A stretch of 64,000 bases of DNA from Variovorax sp. E3 (GTDB lineage Bacteria > Pseudomonadota > Gammaproteobacteria > Burkholderiales > Burkholderiaceae_C). Numbering within the stretch: position 1 is the stretch's first letter; each line of letters begins with the position of its first letter. The translations under genes and the position numbers were made by a program. Under the pieces are notes generated by a model. That model did no database searches. It had not been told where the DNA came from and worked only from the letters and a program-made list of their open reading frames with translations. The DNA is taken from positions 1 to 64,000 of the forward strand of contig NZ_MOWM01000002.1 of NCBI RefSeq assembly GCF_016082275.1. Direction: 5' to 3'. Of the stretch, positions 56,244 through 64,000 are shown piece by piece.

Positions 56244-56996
56244 ATGGCGGCCCGTGTTGTGACAGGTCGCGTGAAGAGCGTCGATACGCCCGGCAACCGG
56301 GCAACCGAGCCAATGAGAAAGACAAACTCCAGCAAGACGCAGCCCGCTGCGCCCCGCGCGGTGGCCGTGCGTCGCAAGCCCCTGCAGAAAAAAGCCCAGC
56401 CCGTTGCTTCGACCCGCAGCGAGGCCAAGAGCGCCAACCCCATGGCGTGGCTCGGGCGCGAGATCAAGAGCCTGCGCAAGGCAAAGGGGCTGTCGTTGCA
56501 GGAGCTGGGCAGCGCGTGCGGCAAGTCGATCGGTTTTCTGAGCCAGGTCGAGCGCGGCATGAGCACGCCCTCCATCAGCGACCTGCATCAGATCGCCGAC
56601 ACGCTCGAGGTGCAGATCAGCTGGTTCTTCCCGGACGGGGCGGCCGCCGAACCCTCCGATGGCGGCGTGGTCGTGAGAAAGGCGCGTCGTCGGCGGCTCG
56701 CCTTCGCTTCCGGAATTGCCGACTATCTGCTGTCGCCGAACCTGGATGGCCCGTTGGAACTGCTCTGGTCGACCATGGAGCCCGGCGCGGAGAGCGGCCC
56801 CGACTTCTATGACCATATCGGCCACGAAGGCGGCGTGGTTCTTCGCGGCTCGCTCGAGCTGTGGGTGGGCGAGCAGCACTTCCTGCTCGCGGAAGGCGAC
56901 AGCTTCAGTTTCCCGAGCAGCACCCCGCATCGCTATCGCAACCCCGGGAGCGCGGTGACTGAACTGTTCTGGGTCGTCACGCCTCCGTCGTACTGA
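56244..56996 (+). CDS. XRE-family regulator with C-terminal cupin domain (PuuR-like)
   Basis: A regulator of about 250 residues. A basic, low-complexity N-terminus precedes an XRE helix-turn-helix (KAKGLSLQELGSACGKSIGF). A cupin sensor domain follows (DFYDHIGHEGGVVLRGSLEL, then GDSFSFPSSTPHRYRNPG). Such proteins regulate polyamine, proline or amino acid catabolism. The start at 56244 follows GGGG; ATG 56313 (MRKTNSS) is an alternative. It is divergent from davT, and near-identical palindromes lie before davT/itself and before the aldolase. Confidence 0.85.
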   Translation: MAARVVTGRVKSVDTPGNRATEPMRKTNSSKTQPAAPRAVAVRRKPLQKKAQPVASTRSEAKSANPMAWLGREIKSLRKAKGLSLQELGSACGKSIGFLSQVERGMSTPSISDLHQIADTLEVQISWFFPDGAAAEPSDGGVVVRKARRRRLAFASGIADYLLSPNLDGPLELLWSTMEPGAESGPDFYDHIGHEGGVVLRGSLELWVGEQHFLLAEGDSFSFPSSTPHRYRNPGSAVTELFWVVTPPSY

Positions 56997-57070
56997 GCGC
57001 CGCGCAAGCGCACCACGCATCCGGGCGGACGCGCCCAGCCCGGTTTACCCGTTCGGCAATTTACGCAATA

Positions 57071-57096
57071 ATGAAAATATAGATGCAAATTTTCAT
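57071..57096. promoter_or_regulatory. AT-rich palindromic operator, copy 2 (class II aldolase)
   Basis: ATGAAAAT-N10-ATTTTCAT is a perfect 8-bp-arm palindrome 68 bp before the aldolase start. It matches copy 1 at 56140-56165 in arms, spacing and much of the centre, and a nested GCAAA/TTTGC palindrome overlaps its right arm. Confidence 0.7.
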
Positions 57097-57163
57097 TTGC
57101 GTGGAATGTGACTCACGGCGCGCTGGCATCGCGGTCGGTTTTTGATGGGTTGGGGTACGAACG

Positions 57164-57934
57164 ATGAACAAGCGCTACATCTATCCGCAGGTCCGCGCGA
57201 CGGTCGGCGAAGCCGAATGGACGCAGCGGGTGCACCTCGCGGCCTGCTACCGGCTGCTTGCCCACTACCGCATGACCGACCTGATCTACACCCACGTCTC
57301 GGCGCGCGTTCCAGGTGCTTCGGATGAATTTCTCATCAACCCCTACGGATTGATGTTCGACGAGATCACTGCCTCCAGCCTGGTCAAGGTCGACCATGAC
57401 GGCCGTGTCCTCCTGGATCCCACGGGCATCGGCTTCAACCCCGCCGGGTTCCTGATCCACGGCTGCATCCATCGTGCAAGGGCGGGCCTTCACTGCGTGA
57501 TTCACACGCACACCGCCGCGGGAATGGGCGTGGCCGCGCAAGAGCGCGGGCTGCTCAAGCTTTCCCAGCACGCCATGCGCTTTCATGGCGCGCTTTCTTA
57601 TCACGACTACGAGGGCGTGGCGCTGGACCCCGAGGAGCAGCCCCGTCTGGTGGCCGACCTGGGCAACAGGAACAAGGCCATGATTCTTCGCAACCACGGG
57701 CTTCTGACGGCAGGGGAGACCGTGCGCGAGGCCTTCGACCTGATGTTCTACCTGGAGCGGGCTTGCCAGGCGCAGATCGCGGCGCAAGCGGGGGGCGCTG
57801 TATTGCGGGAATGCAGCGACGATGTCGCGAGCAAGGTCGCCAGGCAATTCACGGAGCCGGACGGCAGCGAACTGCACGACTGGCCGGCGCTGATGCGATT
57901 GCTCGACCGTCTCGACGAGTCCTATCGGGAGTAG
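57164..57934 (+). CDS. class II aldolase/adducin family protein
   Basis: A 256-residue protein of the fuculose-aldolase/adducin family. The zinc histidines are H114 and H116 (VIHTHTAAG) and a later His in LRNHGLLTAGE. The catalytic-side Glu normally found after the first segment is not obvious, as in many non-aldolase members. Such proteins act as aldolases, decarboxylases or dehydratases on sugars and sugar acids. It shares an operator-like palindrome with davT and the XRE-cupin regulator, so it is likely part of the same regulon. Function in lysine or amine catabolism is unexplained. Confidence 0.83.
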   Translation: MNKRYIYPQVRATVGEAEWTQRVHLAACYRLLAHYRMTDLIYTHVSARVPGASDEFLINPYGLMFDEITASSLVKVDHDGRVLLDPTGIGFNPAGFLIHGCIHRARAGLHCVIHTHTAAGMGVAAQERGLLKLSQHAMRFHGALSYHDYEGVALDPEEQPRLVADLGNRNKAMILRNHGLLTAGETVREAFDLMFYLERACQAQIAAQAGGAVLRECSDDVASKVARQFTEPDGSELHDWPALMRLLDRLDESYRE

Positions 57935-57937
57935 TGA

Positions 57938-59721
<1,784 letters not shown>

Positions 59722-59725
59722 GAAA

Positions 59726-62002
59726 TCAAGCCTGGCCGGTCTGGATCTCGACGTAGCTGCGCGCATGCCAGCGCACGCGCACCGGCCACCTTGCGTCGGC
59801 GATGGTCTCCGAGTTCACGTCCTTGCCGCTGCCGTAGTTGACCTGCCGGTCGGGGCGCTTGTTGATGCCGATCACCAGCACGATGCGGCTGCCCGCCGCC
59901 AGCCTGCAACCCGTCACGCGCTCGGCGGTGAACGCAAGCAGCTGGCGCATGCCGGCCCGAAGCAGCCGGCGACGCACGCGATGGCCCGCGTAGCTGGCGC
60001 GGAAGTCGTAGGGGTCGAACAGCAGCTGGTATTCGCCGCTCTCGGTCTGCGCGTACAGCGAGACGTTGAAGTCCACGTCCTGCCGCGAGGGCGTGATGTC
60101 GAACACGCCGCGCAGGCTGCCGAAGAGCTCGGTGTCCTGCGCCAGCGGCTCGCTGACGAAGCTGATGCTGTCGCGCGTCGGCGTTTGCCGCAGACGCAGC
60201 GCGTCGGGCCACGGGGCGTGCGCGTCACGCCGGTCGGCCAGGTCGACCGAGAGCCGCGCGTTGCCGCCGCCTTCGGTGGGCGAGGGCGACGGCAGCAGGC
60301 GGTGCGGGGCGTCGCGCTCGCCGGTGTCCAGGTACAGGCGCAGCGGGGCCTGGGCGCGCTGCGGCGCGTCCAGCGCCGGCACATGGCGCCACTGGTCCGC
60401 GCCCATCAGCTGGTAGTTGACGCGCCCAGTCAGCAGGGCAGGCTTGTTCGCGCCCTTCAGCACGTGGTCGAGCCATTGGTAGCGCAGTTCGGGCAGGTCG
60501 ACGCGCGCGACAGGGTCGAGCGTGTAGCCGCGCAGCGCGGCCTGCGTGCCGAGCCGGACCGAGGCCGCGTCGTAGGGGCCGAGCAGCAGCGTCGTGTCGG
60601 CCTGCGGTCGGTGGCGAAGATGTTCGCGGTGAAAGTACAGCGCGCCGGCGTCGGCGCCGTAGTAGCCGGCGACGCTGAGCACCGGGATGTCGATGCGCGC
60701 GAACTGCTCCGCCGACGGCAGGAACTTCTGCCAGTAGCGATCGTGGCTGGGGTGCGTCAGCCAGGTCCGGATCAGCCGGCTGCGCTTGCCGATCAGGACG
60801 CGGTCGATGTCCCAGTACGGGCGATTGCCGCGATACCAGCGCGCGTCATCGAGCGCCTGCGACGCCGTGTCCGGCTCGGCGTTGGTGTGTTCCTGCGCCC
60901 AGCGGACCATGGCGTTGCGAAAGATCTGTCCGGCCATCGGGAAGTCGATGCCCGGCGCCATCGGCGCGATCGTGGCAATGGCCTTGAGCGCCGCGGGCCG
61001 CCTGCGCGCGGCGGCCCAGGCGGCGTAGCCCGAGTAGCCGTCGCCGAGCATGCAGACGCGGCCGTCGCTCCACGCCTGCCGGGCGATCCAGTCGATGACG
61101 GCGGCGGCGTCTTCGCCGTCGTGAATGAACGGCCACACGGCGCCCTTGCCGTCGGCCGTGCGTCCGCGCACGTAGGCCGTGACGCCGACGTAGCCCCTGG
61201 CGGCGGTGCGCCGGGCGTCGTCCTCGGCGGGGTCGAGCGTGAAGCGCAGCAGCGTCGCCAGCGCGTCGCTCGCCGCATCGGTCGCGCGGCCGGGCCGGAC
61301 CACGTTCGCATGGATAAAACCCCCGCGCACGGGAATCCTGACGTCGGTTTCCGTCACGTAGCGGTTGCGGTTCTCCGCCGCGAACAGTTCGGGCAGCAGC
61401 GCGGCGAAGCTGCGGCGCGACTGGTACGAAAGCCAGGTCCGCACGAGCGCCAGCGCATCGGCCTGCGGAAGGCTGCCCTTGGCGCGCCAGAGGTCGAACG
61501 CCTGCTGCAGCGGTTCCCTGAACACCGCCGGCGGAATCTCGAGCCGCGCCATGACGGCCTGGGCTTGCGCGTTGTCCAGCGGCGACACCAGTTCCCGGAA
61601 CGCGCGCGCATAGGCGTCGGCAAAGCCGATTCGCTCGTCCGCCTCGCGGGCGCGCGCACGTGCATAGACGCCGTCGAGAACAGCGCGCTCGGCCAGGCCG
61701 TCGAACGGCTTGCCTTGACGGCGGTTGCGCAACGACGTGCTGCTGTCGTAGGCCGCGCGGTAGGCGCCGCTGACGATCTGCAGGGCGGTCAGGTTGGCCA
61801 GGAAGACGTCGGTGTCGGCCTCCTGGTACACCGGCAGGATGCGCTGGGCCAGGTCCCGCAGCAGGTCCGCCGCGGTGGGGTCGTCGGGGTCGAGCGGGGG
61901 CCGGAAGCCGAAATCCGCCGCCCCGGCCCATGCGGGCAGCGCCAGCATCAGCCGCATGAGGGCGCGGCGCGCACGGCTGACGGTCGACATGGGGCGTCTC
62001 AT
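59726..62002 (-). CDS. CocE/NonD-family alpha/beta hydrolase lacking the usual nucleophile serine
   Basis: A 758-residue exported protein (signal region RRALMRLMLALPAWAGAAD). An all-helical N-terminal part spans about residues 30-215. The CocE/X-Pro peptidase-like alpha/beta domain begins at VTETDVRIPVRGGFIHANVV, and a C-terminal jelly-roll domain ends the protein. The nucleophile elbow reads LGDGYSGYAAW at 319-329. In the family it is G-x-S-Y-x-G, so the Ser position (322) is Gly. Unless the Ser two residues later serves, it may be inactive as a hydrolase. Its ATG overlaps the stop of the ABC gene, so the two are coupled. Confidence 0.8.
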   Translation of the reverse strand: MRRPMSTVSRARRALMRLMLALPAWAGAADFGFRPPLDPDDPTAADLLRDLAQRILPVYQEADTDVFLANLTALQIVSGAYRAAYDSSTSLRNRRQGKPFDGLAERAVLDGVYARARAREADERIGFADAYARAFRELVSPLDNAQAQAVMARLEIPPAVFREPLQQAFDLWRAKGSLPQADALALVRTWLSYQSRRSFAALLPELFAAENRNRYVTETDVRIPVRGGFIHANVVRPGRATDAASDALATLLRFTLDPAEDDARRTAARGYVGVTAYVRGRTADGKGAVWPFIHDGEDAAAVIDWIARQAWSDGRVCMLGDGYSGYAAWAAARRRPAALKAIATIAPMAPGIDFPMAGQIFRNAMVRWAQEHTNAEPDTASQALDDARWYRGNRPYWDIDRVLIGKRSRLIRTWLTHPSHDRYWQKFLPSAEQFARIDIPVLSVAGYYGADAGALYFHREHLRHRPQADTTLLLGPYDAASVRLGTQAALRGYTLDPVARVDLPELRYQWLDHVLKGANKPALLTGRVNYQLMGADQWRHVPALDAPQRAQAPLRLYLDTGERDAPHRLLPSPSPTEGGGNARLSVDLADRRDAHAPWPDALRLRQTPTRDSISFVSEPLAQDTELFGSLRGVFDITPSRQDVDFNVSLYAQTESGEYQLLFDPYDFRASYAGHRVRRRLLRAGMRQLLAFTAERVTGCRLAAGSRIVLVIGINKRPDRQVNYGSGKDVNSETIADARWPVRVRWHARSYVEIQTGQA

Positions 62003-63758
62003 GGTCGCTGCTCCTCGGGCGCGGTGGTCGGCGCCTTGACCAGGTGCACCACCTGCGTGAACAGCCGGTCGTGCGCCTCTCCGGCCGAGCCGATGTGGAT
62101 GATGCCCGTGTGCGTGAGCTTGCCCAGCACGCTGATGACGAGCTCGAGCGTGTCGTCGTCGAACGCGCCGAAGGCCTCGTCCATTACCAGCCAGGGCGGC
62201 GCCTGCAGCACCACGCGGGCAAAGCCCAGGCGCAACTGCTCGTCCATGCTGAGTTCGCTCTCCCAGCGACCCGTCTTGTTCAGCAAGGGCTCCAGGCGCT
62301 GCAGGCCCATGCTCGCCAGCGCGGCCACCATGGCTTCCCGGGGGTAGCTCGACGGTTCCATTGCGTAGGACAGCACTTCGGCCAGCGTGCCGCGCGGAAT
62401 GTAGGGCGTGCCGCGCGGCATGAAGTGGATCGTCTCGCCGGCGGGCCGTCGCACGGTGCCCGCGCCCCAGGGCCACAGGCCCGCGAGCGCGCGGAACAGC
62501 AAGGTCTTTTCGGTGCCCGGCGTGCCGAGGATCAGCACGCACTGGCCGCGGTGCACGACCAGGCCCGGCGTGTCCAGCCGGTCGTGGCCGCTCCAGGAGC
62601 GGACCTCGAGCGATTCGATCGCGAGCGCCCCGCTTCGCCTTCTTCATACGCGATGCGGCTGCCGCCTGCCTGTGTCTCCAGGTCGGAAGCGAGCATCCGG
62701 CGCAGGTCGGACACGCGCAGCAGCGTGGCGCGCCAGTCGGCAATGATGCTGAAGTTGTCGACGAACCAGCGCAGCGACGACTGCGCCTGCGTGAAGGCCG
62801 CGGCCGCCATCATCAAGCCGCCGAATGACACCTTCCCCGAGAAGTACAGGGGCGAGGCCACCAGCGTCGGCGCAATGATGGTGATCCAGCCGAAGCCGGC
62901 CGTGACCCAGGTCAGGTTGGTCAGCCCCAGCACCACGCGCGACGTGGCGCGCAGCACGTCGCCGAAATGCGCGGCGACGCGACGCTTCTCGTCGGCCTCG
63001 CCGCCCGCCAGGGAGATGCCGTCCAGGTGCTCGTTGATGCGCGTCAGCGAGAAGCGCAATTCGCCCTCGCGCGCGTAGCGCTCGGCGTTGCGCGAGATCA
63101 GGCCGTTGCCGACCCAGTACGTGACCAGCGAGCCGGCAATGGCATAGGCAATCGCCGCCCACAGCATGAAGCCCGGCAGCACGTGGTCCTTGCCGTCGAA
63201 GAACAGGCTGAAGTCCTTGGAGATGACCCACAGCACGCTCGCGAAGCTGCCGAACAGCATCGCCGCCTGCAACAGGCCCACGCCGAGGGTGACCGACAGG
63301 TCGCACAGCTTCAACGTGTCGTCGTGCATGCGCTGGTCCGGGTGGGCCCCCATCGGGCCGCTGGCCTGCAGCCAGAACGCCCGGCGCGGCTGCAGCCACA
63401 GCCCCACGAGGTCGCTGACCACGGCCTCGCGCAGCTTCAGCTGCAAGGTCTCGCCGAGCCACCGCTGCGCGACGTTCAAGACCAGCAGCGCGCCCGCGAT
63501 GATCGCGAAGACGCCGACCTGCACCACGAATTCGCTCAGGTCGCGGCGCGAGATGGCGTCGTAGAACGGCTTGTTCCAGCTGTTGAGCTCGATCTGCCCA
63601 TACGCCGTGAGCGCGACGACCACGATGATCGCGGCCATCAGCGCGACCAGCGGTTTCGCAACCGGGGACCGGCGCAAGGCGCCGAGCAACTCGCTGACCT
63701 GGCGGAAGACCCCCGGCCTTGCGGCCGGCTCGACGCGGTTCTGCGGGCTTGCGCTCAT
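61999..63758 (-). pseudogene. SbmA/YddA-like ABC transporter (membrane plus ATPase), frameshifted
   Basis: A fused transporter of about 586 residues. It has an N-terminal ABC_membrane_2-type domain (LNSWNKPFYDAISRRDLSEF, LRWFVDNFSIIADWRATLLR) and a C-terminal nucleotide-binding domain. The frame breaks at about 62630; one extra G restores EAGALAIESLEVRSWSGHD and whole codons. The ATPase motifs are unusual. Walker A is GTPGTEKT with Glu for the last Gly, the signature is LSMDEQ with Asp for Gly, and the D-loop region is MDEAFGAFDD. These changes are not explained by the frameshift. It sits between the GH15 and CocE-like genes with ATGA overlaps on both sides. Confidence 0.8.
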
Positions 63759-64000
63759 CGTTGCCGTGGCGCCTGGCAGGCGGCGGCCGCGATGCGGCGC
63801 GCCGAGACGCACGAAATGAACGCGGCGTGGCTCCAGGCCAGTTGCTTCGCCGAGGTCTGCGCGCCGCTGTTCTGGTCGAACTGTTCCGACAGCTCGCCGC
63901 CGGCCGGCGTGTAGGCGCGCACGGTGGCGAGGTAGGCGTCGCCGCGCGCGAGCCAATGGCGCGCATCGCCCGTCGCCTTGTCGCCCGATATGGCAGCGCG
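63755..64000 (-). CDS. GH15 glucoamylase-like protein, C-terminal end only
   Basis: Only the last 81 or so residues are in the window; the gene continues past the right edge. The frame reads ATVRAYTPAGGELSEQFDQ, then AQTSAKQLAWSHAAFISC, which is the conserved end of GH15 glucoamylases. Those enzymes release glucose from alpha-1,4-glucans. Its TGA overlaps the ATG of the ABC gene (ATGA), so it is part of the same operon as the ABC and CocE-like genes and convergent to the GH13 gene. Confidence 0.75.
   Translation of the reverse strand, partial: RAAISGDKATGDARHWLARGDAYLATVRAYTPAGGELSEQFDQNSGAQTSAKQLAWSHAAFISCVSARRIAAAACQAPRQR

Noticed and set aside
59726..62743. A 1005-codon frame giving an ABC-CocE fusion
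   Set aside because: The first part is an out-of-frame shadow of the ABC gene; an ATGA overlap at 61999-62002 shows two separate proteins.

Overview
The window is GC-rich, gene-dense DNA that reads like a Comamonadaceae (Burkholderiales) chromosome, most likely Variovorax or a close relative. This is inferred from the gene families: a thiol dioxygenase next to a LysR gene, a PhnW/PhnY/PhnA phosphonate pathway, a Bug-type TctC protein, LpxO, OlsB, and a GC-rich intergenic hairpin element. No rRNA, tRNA, CRISPR array, transposase or prophage gene was recognised.

Layout. 1-3034: sulfur genes (rhodanese, cupin thiol dioxygenase, divergent LysR). 2989-9753: a diguanylate cyclase, then a tightly overlapping five-gene operon (haem-oxygenase-like diiron protein, methyltransferase, ATP-grasp ligase, OlsB-like acyltransferase, LplT-like exporter) that looks like an uncharacterised small-molecule or lipid pathway. 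9858-12291: a lone ureD, a nucleoside deaminase and an ABC binding protein. 12634-25001: a Rieske oxygenase, then a 2-aminoethylphosphonate locus: GntR regulator, PhnA, PhnY, an HD oxygenase-like protein, a GNAT and an FAD oxidoreductase on the minus strand; transporter SBP, ATPase and double permease plus PhnW on the plus strand, all around one symmetric promoter/operator. 25059-28035: DadX/DadA alanine catabolism with a divergent Lrp regulator. 28032-32438: OsmC, a serine hydrolase, an HxlR regulator with its reductase, and an alpha/beta hydrolase. 32596-42778: two OmpR/histidine-kinase pairs beside envelope genes (LpxO, PAP2 phosphatase, acyltransferase 3), with a LysR/TctC/threonine aldolase unit between them. 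42854-45443: small proteins and an AraC/SDR pair.

45776-57934 is a catabolic island built around the delta-aminovalerate route of lysine breakdown (DavB, DavA, DavT). It also holds a polar amino acid ABC transporter, a PhzF-like isomerase, a NylB-like serine hydrolase, a 2-hydroxyacid dehydrogenase, an XRE-cupin regulator and a class II aldolase. Two near-identical AT-rich palindromes lie upstream of davT/the regulator and of the aldolase. 58085-64000 holds a GH13 glucosidase, a CocE-like protein lacking the usual nucleophile serine, an SbmA/YddA-like ABC protein with altered nucleotide-binding motifs, and the end of a GH15 glucoamylase.

A striking technical feature is that about a dozen genes carry frameshifts that are repaired by adding one base (two at one site), usually in a short homopolymer. 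Adding one base returns almost every gene to a whole number of codons and its family's normal length. I therefore think most 'pseudogenes' here are sequencing or assembly errors, not real gene decay.
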